64,000 bases of DNA from the NCBI RefSeq assembly GCF_004803755.1, contig NZ_CP032311.1:1876501-1940500 (forward strand). Reading direction: 5' to 3'. Positions 45,729-55,802 of this stretch are shown here, piece after piece. Made by a program: the position numbers and the translations under genes. The stretch comes from Pseudomonas sp. DG56-2. Its GTDB lineage: Bacteria > Pseudomonadota > Gammaproteobacteria > Pseudomonadales > Pseudomonadaceae. A model generated the notes under the pieces. That model was given only the letters and a program-made list of their open reading frames with translations. It was not told where the DNA came from and searched no databases. Positions within the stretch are counted from its first letter, which is position 1; every line of letters starts with the position of its first letter.

Positions 45729-48317
45729 ATGAATACTGAATTTCGCAAAAACCTGCCGGGCACTGGCCTGGATTATTTCGATGCTCGCTCGGCTGTCGAT
45801 GCGATCAAGCCCGGCGCCTATGATCAACTTCCCTACACCTCTCGCGTATTGGCAGAAAACCTGGTGCGCCGCTGTGATCCGGCCAGCCTCAATGCGTCAC
45901 TGAGCCAACTGATCGAGCGCAAGCGTGACCTGGACTTCCCTTGGTTTCCTGCGCGTGTTGTCTGTCACGATATTCTTGGTCAGACCGCGCTGGTCGACCT
46001 TGCTGGTCTGCGTGATGCCATCGCCGATGGCGGCGGTGATCCGGCCAAGGTCAACCCAGTGGTGCCGGTGCAACTGATCGTCGACCACTCGTTGGCAGTG
46101 GAATGTGGCGGCTTCGACCCACAGGCGTTCGAGAAGAACCGCGCTATCGAAGATCGTCGAAACGAAGACCGTTTCCATTTCATCAACTGGACCAAAAAGG
46201 CGTTCAAGAACGTCGATGTGATCCAGCCAGGCAACGGCATCATGCACCAGATCAACCTGGAGAAGATGTCGCCGGTGATCCATGCCGAACGTGGCGTGGC
46301 GTACCCTGATACCTGTGTCGGCACTGACAGCCACACTCCGCACGTCGATGCCTTGGGCGTGATTGCCATCGGTGTTGGCGGTCTGGAGGCCGAGAACGTC
46401 ATGCTCGGCCGAGCCTCGTGGATGCGCCTGCCGGAAATCGTCGGCGTCGAGCTGTCCGGCAAGCCCCAGCCAGGCATCACCGCGACCGACGTAGTGCTGG
46501 CCTTGACCGAGTTCCTGCGCAAGGCAAAAGTCGTTGGCGCCTACTTGGAATTCTACGGCGAAGGTGCTCGCGCCTTGACCCTGGGTGATCGTGCGACCAT
46601 CTCCAACATGGCACCGGAATACGGCGCCACCGCTGCGATGTTCTCCATCGATCAGCAAACCATCGACTATCTCAAACTGACCGGCCGCGAAGACGAGCAG
46701 GTCAAGCTGGTCGAGACCTACGCCAAGGTCGCCGGCCTGTGGTCCGACAGCCTGGTCAACGCCGAATACGAGCGCGTGCTGCGCTTCGACCTGTCCAGCG
46801 TCGTGCGTAACATGGCGGGCCCGTCCAACCCGCACGCCCGCGTCGCCACCAGCGAGCTGGCAAGCAAGGGTATTGCCGGTGAATGGCAGGAAGTGCCGGG
46901 ACAGATGCCGGACGGTGCGGTAATCATCGCCGCCATTACCAGTTGCACCAATACCAGTAACCCGCGCAACGTGATCGCGGCAGGCCTCTTGGCGCGCAAT
47001 GCCAACAAGCTTGGTCTGGTGCGCAAGCCATGGGTCAAGTCGTCCCTGGCTCCGGGCTCGAAAACTGTGGCCCTGTACCTCAAGGAAGCCGGTCTTGACC
47101 AGGAGTTGGAAGAACTCGGTTTCGGCATCGTGGCGTTTGCCTGCACCACGTGCAACGGCATGTCCGGCGCTCTGGACCCGGTTATCCAGCAGGAAATCAT
47201 CGACCGCGACCTGTACGCCACCGCTGTGCTTTCGGGTAACCGCAACTTCGACGGCCGTATCCATCCTTATGCCAAGCAAGCCTTCCTGGCTTCTCCGCCG
47301 CTGGTGGTGGCCTATGCCATTGCCGGTACCATTCGCTTCGACATCGAAAAAGACGTCCTGGCGGTGGTTGATGGCAAGGAAATCCGTCTCAAGGACATCT
47401 GGCCGAGCGACGAGGAAATCGACGCGGTGGTCCGTGCCTCGGTGAAGCCGGATCAGTTCCGTCAGGTGTACATACCGATGTTTGCCATCGAGGAAGATCG
47501 TGGTCCGAAGGTCGAGCCACTGTACGACTGGCGCCCAATGAGCACCTACATCCGTCGTCCGCCGTACTGGGAAGGTGCGCTGGCCGGTGAGCGTACGCTC
47601 AAGGGTATGCGTCCGTTGGCGGTGTTGCCGGACAACATCACTACCGATCACCTGTCGCCGTCCAACGCCATCATGCTCGACAGCGCAGCCGGTGAATACT
47701 TGGCGAAGATGGGCTTGCCGGAAGAAGACTTCAACTCCTACGCGACCCACCGTGGTGACCACCTGACCGCACAACGTGCAACCTTCGCCAACCCGAAACT
47801 GTTCAACGAAATGGTCCAGGAAGGCGGTAAGGTCAAACAGGGTTCGCTGGCGCGGATCGAGCCGGAAGGCAAGGTCACTCGCATGTGGGAAGCCATCGAA
47901 ACCTACATGGAGCGCAAGCAGCCGCTGATCATCGTTGCCGGTGCCGACTACGGCCAGGGCTCATCTCGTGACTGGGCGGCCAAAGGTGTGCGTCTGGCGG
48001 GCGTCGAGGCCATCGTTGCCGAAGGCTTCGAACGTATCCACCGCACCAACCTGGTGGGCATGGGTGTGCTGCCGCTGGAGTTCAAGCCGGGGGTCAATCG
48101 CAAGACCCTGGAAATCGACGGCACTGAAACCTATGACGTCATCGGTGAGCGTACGCCGCGGGCAACCTTGACCTTGGTGATCACCCGTCGCAATGGCGAG
48201 CGCCTCGACGTGCCTGTGACATGCCGTCTGGATACCGCCGAAGAAGTGTCGATCTACGAAGCGGGTGGCGTGTTGCAGCGCTTTGCCCAGGACTTCCTCG
48301 AATCAGCGACAGCCTGA
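45729..48317 (+). CDS. acnD: AcnD, Fe-S-dependent 2-methylcitrate dehydratase
   Basis: 862 residues from MNTEFRKNLPGTGLDYFDAR; an in-frame ATG at 45714 lies in a less typical context. It is an aconitase-family protein that dehydrates 2-methylcitrate to 2-methyl-trans-aconitate and needs PrpF to continue the pathway. The 4Fe-4S ligands are in AITSCTNTSNP and ACTTCNGMSGALD. Other motifs are CVGTDSHTPHVDALGVIAIG, EVGARTP-type region replaced by IGERTPRATLTLV, and AGADYGQGSSRDWAAKG in the swivelling domain. Followed by prpF, its required partner. Confidence 0.96.
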   Translation: MNTEFRKNLPGTGLDYFDARSAVDAIKPGAYDQLPYTSRVLAENLVRRCDPASLNASLSQLIERKRDLDFPWFPARVVCHDILGQTALVDLAGLRDAIADGGGDPAKVNPVVPVQLIVDHSLAVECGGFDPQAFEKNRAIEDRRNEDRFHFINWTKKAFKNVDVIQPGNGIMHQINLEKMSPVIHAERGVAYPDTCVGTDSHTPHVDALGVIAIGVGGLEAENVMLGRASWMRLPEIVGVELSGKPQPGITATDVVLALTEFLRKAKVVGAYLEFYGEGARALTLGDRATISNMAPEYGATAAMFSIDQQTIDYLKLTGREDEQVKLVETYAKVAGLWSDSLVNAEYERVLRFDLSSVVRNMAGPSNPHARVATSELASKGIAGEWQEVPGQMPDGAVIIAAITSCTNTSNPRNVIAAGLLARNANKLGLVRKPWVKSSLAPGSKTVALYLKEAGLDQELEELGFGIVAFACTTCNGMSGALDPVIQQEIIDRDLYATAVLSGNRNFDGRIHPYAKQAFLASPPLVVAYAIAGTIRFDIEKDVLAVVDGKEIRLKDIWPSDEEIDAVVRASVKPDQFRQVYIPMFAIEEDRGPKVEPLYDWRPMSTYIRRPPYWEGALAGERTLKGMRPLAVLPDNITTDHLSPSNAIMLDSAAGEYLAKMGLPEEDFNSYATHRGDHLTAQRATFANPKLFNEMVQEGGKVKQGSLARIEPEGKVTRMWEAIETYMERKQPLIIVAGADYGQGSSRDWAAKGVRLAGVEAIVAEGFERIHRTNLVGMGVLPLEFKPGVNRKTLEIDGTETYDVIGERTPRATLTLVITRRNGERLDVPVTCRLDTAEEVSIYEAGGVLQRFAQDFLESATA

Positions 48318-48328
48318 GGTAAGGCCTG

Positions 48329-48374
48329 ATCGCGGGACAAGCCTGCTCCAATGGGGGTGGGCTTGTCTCGTGAT
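48329..48374. repeat. REP-like inverted pair between acnD and prpF
   Basis: ATCGCGGGACAAGCC (48329-48343) pairs with the reverse complement at 48360-48374 in 13 of 15 positions. It belongs to the same degenerate family as the other REP-like elements in the window. Confidence 0.65.
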
Positions 48375-48406
48375 AGCTCCCCAAAAGCATCAACAGGACA
48401 ACAGCT

Positions 48407-49597
48407 ATGGCACATGTTCCTCAAGTGAAAATCCCCGCCACTTACATTCGTGGCGGCACCAGCAAAGGTGTGTTCTTCCGTCTTCAGGATCTGCCCGAGA
48501 GTGCGCAGATTCCCGGTGAGTCACGCGATGCGTTGTTGCTGAGAGTAATCGGCAGCCCGGACCCTTACGGCAAGCAAATCGACGGCATGGGGGGTGCTAC
48601 TTCCAGCACCAGCAAGACCGTGATTCTCTCGCGCAGCATCAAGGCCGAGCACGATGTCGACTACCTGTTCGGGCAAGTGTCGATCGACAAGGCGTTCGTT
48701 GACTGGAGCGGTAACTGCGGCAACCTATCGGCTGCCGTCGGCTCTTTTGCGATCAGCGCTGGCCTGGTCGACAGCAGTCGTGTGCCGCAAAACGGCATCG
48801 CCACCGTGCGGATCTGGCAAGCCAACATCGGTAAGACCATCATCGCTCATGTCCCGATCACCAACGGTGAAGTGCAGGAGACCGGCGACTTCGAGCTCGA
48901 TGGCGTGACCTTTCCGGCCGCAGAAGTGCAACTAGAGTTCATGGACCCGGCAGCGGACGAGGACGGCGAGGGTGGTTCGATGTTCCCTACCGGCAACCTG
49001 ATCGATGACTTGGAGGTGCCGGGTATCGGCACGCTCAAGGTTACTTTGATCAACGCCGGTATCCCGACCATTTTTGTTCAGGCCCAAGCGATCGGCTACA
49101 CCGGTACCGAGCTGCAGGACGCGATCAACAGCGACCCGCAAGCCTTGGCCCGTTTTGAATCCATCCGTGCCCATGGCGCGGTGCGCATGGGCTTGATCAA
49201 GCACGTCGACGAAGCTGTCAAGCGCCAGCACACGCCTAAAGTGGCATTTGTCGCGCCAGCAACGGCTTACCAGTCGTCCAGTGGTAAAGCTGTGGCAGCC
49301 ACAGACGTTGATCTAGTGGTACGTGCGCTATCCATGGGCAAGTTGCACCACGCCATGATGGGTACGGCAGCCGTGGCCATCGGCACCGCAGCGGCGGTTC
49401 CCGGCACCCTGGTCAACCTCGCGGCCGGCGGCGGTGAGCGCAGTGCAGTACGTTTCGGTCATCCGTCGGGCACTTTGCGCGTTGGCGCCGAAGCCCGTCA
49501 GGTGAATGGTGAATGGACCGTCACCAAAGCGATCATGAGCCGTAGTGCTCGGGTACTGATGGAGGGTTGGGTGCGCGTACCCGGTGATGCCTTCTAA
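48407..49597 (+). CDS. prpF: PrpF, 2-methylaconitate cis-trans isomerase
   Basis: 396 residues. A diaminopimelate-epimerase-like fold begins with VKIPATYIRGGTSKGVFFRL (the start covers the catalytic Lys region), and includes DGMGGATSSTSKTVIL, VDWSGNCGNLSAAVGSFAI (with the conserved NCGN) and the C-terminal GTLVNLAAGGGERSAVRFGH. It isomerises the trans-methylaconitate made by AcnD to the cis form used by AcnB. AGGACAACAGCT precedes the ATG. Confidence 0.96.
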   Translation: MAHVPQVKIPATYIRGGTSKGVFFRLQDLPESAQIPGESRDALLLRVIGSPDPYGKQIDGMGGATSSTSKTVILSRSIKAEHDVDYLFGQVSIDKAFVDWSGNCGNLSAAVGSFAISAGLVDSSRVPQNGIATVRIWQANIGKTIIAHVPITNGEVQETGDFELDGVTFPAAEVQLEFMDPAADEDGEGGSMFPTGNLIDDLEVPGIGTLKVTLINAGIPTIFVQAQAIGYTGTELQDAINSDPQALARFESIRAHGAVRMGLIKHVDEAVKRQHTPKVAFVAPATAYQSSSGKAVAATDVDLVVRALSMGKLHHAMMGTAAVAIGTAAAVPGTLVNLAAGGGERSAVRFGHPSGTLRVGAEARQVNGEWTVTKAIMSRSARVLMEGWVRVPGDAF

Positions 49598-49646
49598 TCA
49601 GTAGCGGCGCTTGGCTCCCTGTTTGCCTACAACAGAGAGAAGTGAA

Positions 49647-51131
49647 ATGAGTGCCAACGTTGATCTGAATAACCGCCCTGACTACGACCGGGTGCTGCAG
49701 GACATTGCTGACTATGTCCTGAACTACAAGGTCGAGTCCGCGCAGGCGCTGGATACGGCGCGCAATTGCCTGATGGATACGCTGGGATGCGGCCTGTTGG
49801 CGTTGCGCTTCCCCGAATGCACCAAGCACTTGGGACCGTTGGTGGAGGGCACGGTGGTGCCGTACGGTGCGCGAGTACCGGGCACCTGCTACCGTCTGGA
49901 CCCAGTCAAGGCAGCCTGGGACATTGGTTGTATCGTCCGCTGGCTCGACTACAACGACACCTGGCTGGCCGCCGAATGGGGGCATCCCTCGGACAACCTC
50001 GGTGGCATCCTTGCGGTGGCAGACCATCTATCGCAAAAGCGTGTGGCTAATGGCGAAGCGCCATTGAGCATGCGGGTAGTGCTTGAGGCCATGGTCATGG
50101 CCCACGAGATCCAGGGGGTGATAGCCTTGGAAAACTCGTTCAATCGCGTTGGTCTGGACCACGTGCTACTGGTCAAGGTCGCGTCTACTGCTGTGTGCGC
50201 CAAGCTGATGGGCGCCGACCGCGAGCAGTTGTTGTCGGCATTGTCCCATGCGTTTGTCGATGGCCAGGCGCTGCGCACCTACCGTCATGCGCCCAATGCA
50301 GGCTCGCGTAAGTCCTGGGCGGCGGGGGATGCTTCAAGTCGCGGTGTACGCTTGGCGGACATCGCCCTGCGCGGCGAAATGGGGGTGCCTGGTGTACTGA
50401 GTGCCCCGCAGTGGGGCTTCTATGATGTATTGTTCAGCCATACCAATAAGGATCTGGCGCTCAAGCCTGAAGACAAACGCACCTTCAGCTTCTCTCAACC
50501 CTTCTCCAGCTACGTGATGGAAAACGTACTGTTCAAGATCAGTTTCCCTGCCGAGTTCCATGCCCAGACCGCTTGTGAAGCAGCCGTAGCGCTTCATCCG
50601 CAGGTACGCAATCGCCTGCATGAGATCGAACGGATTGTGATCACCACGCATGAGTCGGCGATACGGATCATTTCCAAGGTTGGCAAGCTGGCCAATGCCG
50701 CTGATCGCGACCACTGCATCCAGTACATGACCGCCGTGCCGCTGATCTTCGGCAATCTGGTGGCCGAACAGTACGAGGATGAATTCCATGCTGCGCACCC
50801 CATCATCGATCGCTTGCGCTAGAAGATGGATATCGTCGAAGACCCTCGGTTCACGCGTGAGTACCTGGAGGCCGACAAGCGCTCGATCGCCAATGCCGTG
50901 CAGGTATTTTTTAATGATGGGTCAAGCACTGAGCAGGTGCTGGTGGAATACCCGATAGGCCATCGTCGGCGCCGTGCCGAAGGTATCCCGTTGTTGGAGG
51001 AGAAGTTCAAAGCCAGCTTGGCAACGCGTTTTGCCGGGCAGCGGGTGAATGAGATTTTTGCTTTGTGCAAGAATCAGCAAGTGCTTGAGGCGACGGCTGT
51101 GCATCGATTTGTGGATCTGTTTGTGATTTAG
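49647..51131 (+). pseudogene. prpD: prpD, 2-methylcitrate dehydratase, interrupted by an in-frame amber codon
   Basis: Read through, the frame 49647-51131 encodes 494 residues, the normal PrpD length, from [17 protein letters not shown] to the end. It is broken by TAG at 50820-50822, in the middle of the conserved segment DRLR-stop-KMDIVEDPRFTRE; intact PrpD has Glu (GAG) there as I recall, so a single G-to-T change explains it. The downstream part remains in the same frame and still looks like PrpD (YLEADKRSIANAVQVFFNDG). The truncated product lacks the last ~103 residues. PrpD is the cofactor-free alternative to AcnD/PrpF, which are intact here, so loss is tolerable. Sequencing error or amber suppression are alternatives. 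Confidence 0.88.
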
Positions 51132-51200
51132 GCGTCTGTGGGAGCTGCGGTGCGACGACTCGACTTGCGCCGCGATTGTATGGGTTGGACAGCCAAAAAC

Positions 51201-51230
51201 AAAGAGCCCCGCCGATTGGCGGGGCTCTTT
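51201..51230. terminator. Bidirectional terminator between prpD and acnB
   Basis: AAAGAGCCCCGCC (51201-51213) and GGCGGGGCTCTTT (51218-51230) form a perfect 13-bp stem with a GATT loop and A/T runs on both sides. It can end both the prp transcript and acnB, whose stop is 15 bp away. Confidence 0.9.
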
Positions 51231-51244
51231 TACGCTAAGTCAGC

Positions 51245-53854
51245 TTAGGCTTGAACGACCGGGATGTTGGCGCTCGCAGCAGCTTCACGGAACTCGGCGA
51301 TCTGGTCGAAGCTCAGGTAGCGGTAAACGTCGGCAGCCATGCTGTCGATGTTCTTCGCATATTCCATGTACTCTTCGACGGTTGGCAGCTTGCCCAGAAT
51401 CGAGGCAACAGCAGCCAGTTCGGCCGAGGCCAGGTAGACGTTAGTGGCGTCGCCCAGGCGGTTCGGGAAGTTACGGGTCGAAGTGGAAACCACAGTCGAA
51501 CCGGTCTGTACGCGTGCCTGGTTACCCATGCACAGCGAGCAACCTGGCATTTCCATGCGTGCACCGGCTTTGCCGTAGATGCCGTAGTAGCCTTCTTCGG
51601 TCAACTGGTGGGCGTCCATCTTGGTTGGCGGAGCCAGCCACAGACGGGTAGGGATGCCACCCTTGACCTTCTCCAGCAACTTGCCGGCAGCGCGGAAGTG
51701 ACCGATGTTGGTCATGCACGAACCGATGAACACTTCGTCGATCTTCTCGCCTTGTACGCTCGACAGCAGGCGAGCATCGTCCGGGTCGTTCGGCGCGCAG
51801 AGCACAGGCTCTTTGACGTCGGCCAGGTCGATCTCGATGATCTCGGCGTATTCGGCGTCCTTGTCGGCTTCCAGCAGGACTGGGTTGGCCAACCAGGCTT
51901 CCATCGCTTGAGCACGACGCTCCAGGGTACGGGCATCGCCGTAGCCTTCGCTGATCATCCAGCGCAGCAGGGTAACGTTCGACTGCAGGTACTCGGCAAT
52001 GGCCTTTTCTGGCAGCTTGATCGAGCAACCGGCAGCAGAACGCTCAGCCGAGGCGTCGGACAGTTCGAACGCTTGCTCGACGGTCAGTTCGTCCAGGCCT
52101 TCGATTTCCAGGATGCGGCCGGAGAAGGCGTTGATCTTGCCCTTCTTCTCGACGGTCAGCAGGCCTTTCTGGATGGCGTAGTAAGGGATGGCGTGAACCA
52201 GGTCGCGCAGGGTGATGCCGGGTTGCAGTTTGCCCTTGAAGCGCACCAGTACCGACTCCGGCATGTCCAGCGGCATGACGCCGGTGGCTGCGGCGAAGGC
52301 GACCAGGCCGGAACCGGCCGGGAAGGAAATGCCGATCGGGAAGCGGGTGTGCGAGTCACCACCGGTACCGACGGTATCCGGCAGCAGCATGCGGTTCAGC
52401 CAGCTGTGGATGATGCCGTCGCCAGGACGCAGGGACACGCCGCCACGGGTGCGGATGAAATCCGGCAGGGTGTGGTGGGTGTTGACGTCGATTGGCTTCG
52501 GATAGGCCGCAGTGTGGCAGAACGACTGCATGACCAGGTCAGCAGAGAAGCCCAGGCAGGCGAGGTCTTTGAGCTCGTCGCGGGTCATCGGGCCAGTGGT
52601 GTCCTGGGAGCCGACGGTGGTCATCTTCGGTTCGCAGTAGGTGCCAGGACGAACGCCTTTGCCTTCTGCCAGGCCGCAAGCCTTGCCGACCATTTTCTGT
52701 GCCAGGCTGTAGCCCTTGCCGGTGTCGGCTGGGGTTTCAGGCAGTTTGAACAGATCGGTTGGGCCCAGGCCCAGTTCGGCACGCGCCTTCTCGGTCAGGC
52801 CACGGCCGACGATCAGCGGGATACGGCCGCCAGCGCGGACTTCGTCGAGCAGTACTTCGGTTTTCAGCTGGAAGTTGGTGACCAGCTCGTCGCTGCCGTG
52901 ACGACGCACTTCGCCCTTGTACGGGTAGACGTCGATGACGTCGCCCATGCCCAGGTTGGTGCAGTCGAACTCGATTGGCAGAGCGCCGGCGTCTTCCATG
53001 GTGTTGTAGAAGATCGGGGCGATCTTGGTGCCGAAGCAGAAACCACCGCCGCGCTTGTTCGGCACGTAAGGGATGTCGTCGCCGAAGAACCACAGCACCG
53101 AGTTGGTGGCGGATTTACGCGAGGAACCGGTACCCACTACGTCACCGACGTAGGCGACCGGGAAGCCCTTGGCCTTGACTTGTTCGATCTGCTTGAGGGG
53201 GCCGACAACGCCTGGTTGCTCAGGCTCGATGCCGTCACGGGCCATTTTCAGCATGGCCAGGGCGTGCAGCGGGATGTCAGGGCGCGACCAGGCGTCCGGG
53301 GCAGGGGACAGGTCGTCGGTGTTGGTTTCACCAGGGACCTTGAAAACGGTCAAGGTGTATTTGTCTTCGATGGCCGGACGGGCAGTGAACCACTCGCCTG
53401 CAGCCCAGGATTCCATGACGGCCTTGGCGTGAACGTTACCGGCCTTGGCTTTTTCGGCGACGTCGTGGAAGGCGTCGAACATCAGCAGGGTGTGCTTGAG
53501 CTGTTCGGCAGCAACAGCGGCCAGTTCAGCGTCATCCAGCAGCTCGACCATGGTGGCGATGTTGTAGCCGCCCTGCATGGTGCCCAGCAGTTCGACAGCA
53601 CGCTTCTTGTCGATCAGTGGGGAAGTGGCTTCGCCTTTGGCGATAGCGGAGAGGAAGCCGGCCTTTACGTAGGCAGCTTCGTCCACTCCTGGTGGAACGC
53701 GATTGGTGATCAGGTCGACGAGGACTGCTTCTTCGCCAGCAGGAGGGTTCTTCAGCAGCTCGACCAGGCCTGCGGTTTGTTCGGCGTTAAGCGGCTGGGG
53801 CACGATACCCTGGGCGGCACGCTCTTCGATGTGTTTGCGGTAGGCTTCAAGCAC
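51245..53854 (-). CDS. acnB: AcnB, bifunctional aconitate hydratase 2 / 2-methylisocitrate dehydratase
   Basis: 869 residues from a GTG at 53854 (GAGGG about 9 nt upstream), beginning [19 protein letters not shown]; longer frames add sequence not seen in the family. Domain order is HEAT-like domain, swivel domain, then Fe-S catalytic domains, as in AcnB. Cluster ligands lie in [19 protein letters not shown] and [14 protein letters not shown]. Besides the TCA cycle step, AcnB hydrates 2-methyl-cis-aconitate to 2-methylisocitrate, linking it to the prp genes that converge on it. A large nested inverted repeat lies upstream of the start. Confidence 0.97.
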   Translation of the reverse strand: MLEAYRKHIEERAAQGIVPQPLNAEQTAGLVELLKNPPAGEEAVLVDLITNRVPPGVDEAAYVKAGFLSAIAKGEATSPLIDKKRAVELLGTMQGGYNIATMVELLDDAELAAVAAEQLKHTLLMFDAFHDVAEKAKAGNVHAKAVMESWAAGEWFTARPAIEDKYTLTVFKVPGETNTDDLSPAPDAWSRPDIPLHALAMLKMARDGIEPEQPGVVGPLKQIEQVKAKGFPVAYVGDVVGTGSSRKSATNSVLWFFGDDIPYVPNKRGGGFCFGTKIAPIFYNTMEDAGALPIEFDCTNLGMGDVIDVYPYKGEVRRHGSDELVTNFQLKTEVLLDEVRAGGRIPLIVGRGLTEKARAELGLGPTDLFKLPETPADTGKGYSLAQKMVGKACGLAEGKGVRPGTYCEPKMTTVGSQDTTGPMTRDELKDLACLGFSADLVMQSFCHTAAYPKPIDVNTHHTLPDFIRTRGGVSLRPGDGIIHSWLNRMLLPDTVGTGGDSHTRFPIGISFPAGSGLVAFAAATGVMPLDMPESVLVRFKGKLQPGITLRDLVHAIPYYAIQKGLLTVEKKGKINAFSGRILEIEGLDELTVEQAFELSDASAERSAAGCSIKLPEKAIAEYLQSNVTLLRWMISEGYGDARTLERRAQAMEAWLANPVLLEADKDAEYAEIIEIDLADVKEPVLCAPNDPDDARLLSSVQGEKIDEVFIGSCMTNIGHFRAAGKLLEKVKGGIPTRLWLAPPTKMDAHQLTEEGYYGIYGKAGARMEMPGCSLCMGNQARVQTGSTVVSTSTRNFPNRLGDATNVYLASAELAAVASILGKLPTVEEYMEYAKNIDSMAADVYRYLSFDQIAEFREAAASANIPVVQA

Positions 53855-54261
53855 AGTTATTACCCTCATCAGTGGTCCCAAATGGGTGTCCGGGACGCTC
53901 ATCCAGAAATTCCGGCACCCGTGCGCAATACGGCTTCTTGGGCCGCGTAGCCAGGGTTGCAGGAAATCCTTACAGAAGCTGCTTTCAAAGTTTTACGCCT
54001 GTAGAACGGAGGCTGATGAGGGCTGGCGAGGGATATGCGACAGGCGAATATCCCAGGCCAACGCCGTTCTACCGGATCAACTGTGCTCGTGACGCTTTGA
54101 AAACAGCTTCTAACGGACATTTGGCGCCTTAAAAAGGCCGGGCAATTCTACTGGAAAAAGTTGATAAAGGTAAGGCGCGCTTCATCACTTTAGCGGGTGA
54201 CCCCCGTTAGACAAAGGGCTAACATGACAGCCTGTTCCACCGCATAGCTGTCGGTTTTTTC
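53855..54261. other. Intergenic region between acnB and the DUF1289 gene
   Basis: 407 bp between divergent genes with no believable coding sequence. It contains the 138-bp nested inverted repeat and, on the DUF1289 side, an ordinary stretch with GTTAG/CTAAC half-sites near 54208-54222 that may mark a promoter. No confident -35/-10 pair could be assigned for acnB. Confidence 0.6.
53974..54111. repeat. 138-bp nested inverted repeat upstream of acnB
   Basis: Three nested stems share one centre: 53974-53990 with 54095-54111 (AGAAGCTG(C/T)TTTCAAAG, 16 of 17 matching), GTAGAACGG at 54001-54009 with CCGTTCTAC at 54064-54072 (9 of 9), and GGGATAT at 54030-54036 with ATATCCC at 54048-54054 (7 of 7) around an 11-nt loop. 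The element starts 120 bp before the acnB start codon. It could be a small MITE-like insertion with terminal inverted repeats, a structured 5' leader of acnB, or a small RNA. No obvious target-site duplication was seen. Confidence 0.75.
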
Positions 54262-54729
54262 ATGTCCAATCAGTCAATTAAAACGCCTTGTGTCGGCCTG
54301 TGTTCCACGGTTTACGGGGATCTGGTGTGTCGTGGCTGCAAGCGTTTTCATCATGAAGTGATCAATTGGAACGGCTATAACGAAGATGAAAAGCGCGCGG
54401 TCTGGCTGCGTCTTGAGCAATTGCTGGTACAGGTCATGGTGGCCAAACTTGAGGTCTTTGATGCCGAGCGCCTGCGCCAGCAACTGGTGCAGCGCAAAAT
54501 CCGCTTTGTGCCACATCAATCCGAATACTGCTGGGCCTATCAGTTGATCGCCCGCGGCGCGCGGGTAATTCGCGAGCTGGAGGCCTATGGCATGGTGTTG
54601 TTGCCGGAGTTTCGTGGCTGGGAATTGCCCGAACTGCGTGATGCCATTGATCGGGAATTCTTCTTGCTGTCCGAAGCGCATTACCAGCGCTATATCGCGC
54701 CAGGCTTTCTCAAGGATGCCCTGGGTTAA
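54262..54729 (+). CDS. DUF1289 domain protein with a four-cysteine motif
   Basis: 155 residues. The N-terminal 55 residues are a DUF1289 domain: TPCVGLCSTVYGDLVCRGCK has the C-x3-C-x9-C-x2-C arrangement suited to a metal or Fe-S cluster, followed by RFHHEVINWNGYNEDEKRAV. The C-terminal 100 residues are an extension specific to the group (VPHQSEYCWAYQLIARGARV). Cytoplasmic, function unknown. No clear Shine-Dalgarno site. A long hairpin follows the stop. Confidence 0.85.
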   Translation: MSNQSIKTPCVGLCSTVYGDLVCRGCKRFHHEVINWNGYNEDEKRAVWLRLEQLLVQVMVAKLEVFDAERLRQQLVQRKIRFVPHQSEYCWAYQLIARGARVIRELEAYGMVLLPEFRGWELPELRDAIDREFFLLSEAHYQRYIAPGFLKDALG

Positions 54730-54733
54730 ATTC

Positions 54734-54767
54734 GTTTGCCCCGCGATCCGTATAGCGCGGGGCAAAC
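54734..54767. terminator. Perfect 12-bp hairpin between convergent genes
   Basis: GTTTGCCCCGCG (54734-54745) pairs exactly with CGCGGGGCAAAC (54756-54767) around a 10-nt loop, 4 bp after the DUF1289 gene. It lacks a T-run and carries the CCCCGCG word of the local REP-like family, so it may act as mRNA 3'-end stabiliser rather than intrinsic terminator. Confidence 0.5.
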
Positions 54768-54782
54768 CCTACGATCCAGGCC

Positions 54783-55646
54783 TCAGCCCCGCGCCAGCTC
54801 GGTCAGGTGGACTTTTGCTTCATCGCTCTTGAGTACCAACACGTCGCATTCCAGCGAATCGAGCACAACCTCGGCAGTGTTGCCTATCAATGCGCCGGAG
54901 ATGCCCGTACGGGCCACGGTGCCGATCACGGTCACCACCGCATCGTACTTCTTCGCGGTGTAAGGAATCAGCACATCGGCTGGGCCCTCGGCAACATGTA
55001 AGCGATCATCCTTGATGTCGAATTCGGCTTGGAAGGCGGTGCATTCTTCGCGATAGCGCTGCTCGATGGTTTCTTTCAATTGATACACCGGGTCGGCCGC
55101 CGAGAGCATCGGCGACGGATGGGCGCTGATCACATGCAGGTCGCCCTTGGCCAGGCTGGCGATCTCGTAGCCATGATTGATGATGCTCGTATGCAGTAGA
55201 CGATGCGGTTCGTCGTGATTGCCGACATCCACGGCGGCGAGGATTACCCCGCCGGTCCACGGCCGCTCGGTCTTGACCATCAGCACCGCGCACGGGCATT
55301 GGCGCAACAGTTTCCAGTCGGAAGGGGTGAGCAGGGCTTTTTTCAGGGGGTTGTCTGGCCGGTGCTCCTTGATGACCAGCTCGCAACCTTCAGCTTGTTG
55401 TACGCTGATGATCGATTCATGCAGGGTGTCATGCCACGCTTGTTCGTAAGTCACATTGTTGTAGCCGTCGTCGTGCAGTTGGCTGCACAACAGGCTCAAC
55501 AAGGCGCTGTGGTCGTGTTTTTTATCGCACATCAACAAGTGCAGACGAGCACCCGTGACGCCTGCGATCAGTTTCGCCCGGGTCAGGGCCCGGCTGTGGG
55601 CGTGCTCGGGATCGAGTACCACCAGGATGCTGCGTACTTCTAGCAT
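54783..55646 (-). CDS. Tandem universal stress protein (UspE-like)
   Basis: 287 residues made of two Usp domains. The first (about 1-130) starts MLEVRSILVVLDPEHAHSRA and ends with CAVLMVKTERPW; the second (about 135-280) starts GGVILAAVDVGNHDEPHRLL and ends with the nucleotide-binding type segment VIGTVARTGISGALIGNTAE followed by VLDSLECDVLVLK. Only the second keeps a G-x2-G-x9-type loop. Expected to help survival under stress; the molecular role is not known. It is convergent with the DUF1289 gene and divergent from miaE. Confidence 0.9.
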   Translation of the reverse strand: MLEVRSILVVLDPEHAHSRALTRAKLIAGVTGARLHLLMCDKKHDHSALLSLLCSQLHDDGYNNVTYEQAWHDTLHESIISVQQAEGCELVIKEHRPDNPLKKALLTPSDWKLLRQCPCAVLMVKTERPWTGGVILAAVDVGNHDEPHRLLHTSIINHGYEIASLAKGDLHVISAHPSPMLSAADPVYQLKETIEQRYREECTAFQAEFDIKDDRLHVAEGPADVLIPYTAKKYDAVVTVIGTVARTGISGALIGNTAEVVLDSLECDVLVLKSDEAKVHLTELARG

Positions 55647-55802
55647 GAGCGTGAACTCCCTTCAGAATTGGTCACCGCTGTCTGACTATAGACGGCACTC
55701 AATGCGATGGGCCTGATATGTATCAAGCATAGTCCACTGGTGATCGCCTCCACCGCCGGTATAATCGCCGCTCTTGTCGTTGCCCTGCCTGTTTGTGAGC
55801 CT

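Noticed and set aside
50826..51131. A separate 101-residue gene downstream of prpD
   Set aside because: It is in the same frame as prpD and continues PrpD sequence directly after the amber codon, so it is the detached 3' part of prpD, not an independent gene, and no ribosome site precedes its ATG.
51251..53950. An 899-codon open frame antisense to acnB
   Set aside because: Its amino acid composition and frame follow the third-position GC bias of acnB on the other strand; it has no domain, and acnB is beyond doubt.
53872..54132. Short open frames across the inverted repeat upstream of acnB
   Set aside because: Composition is unlike the real proteins here, there is no ribosome site, and the palindromic structure explains the sequence better.
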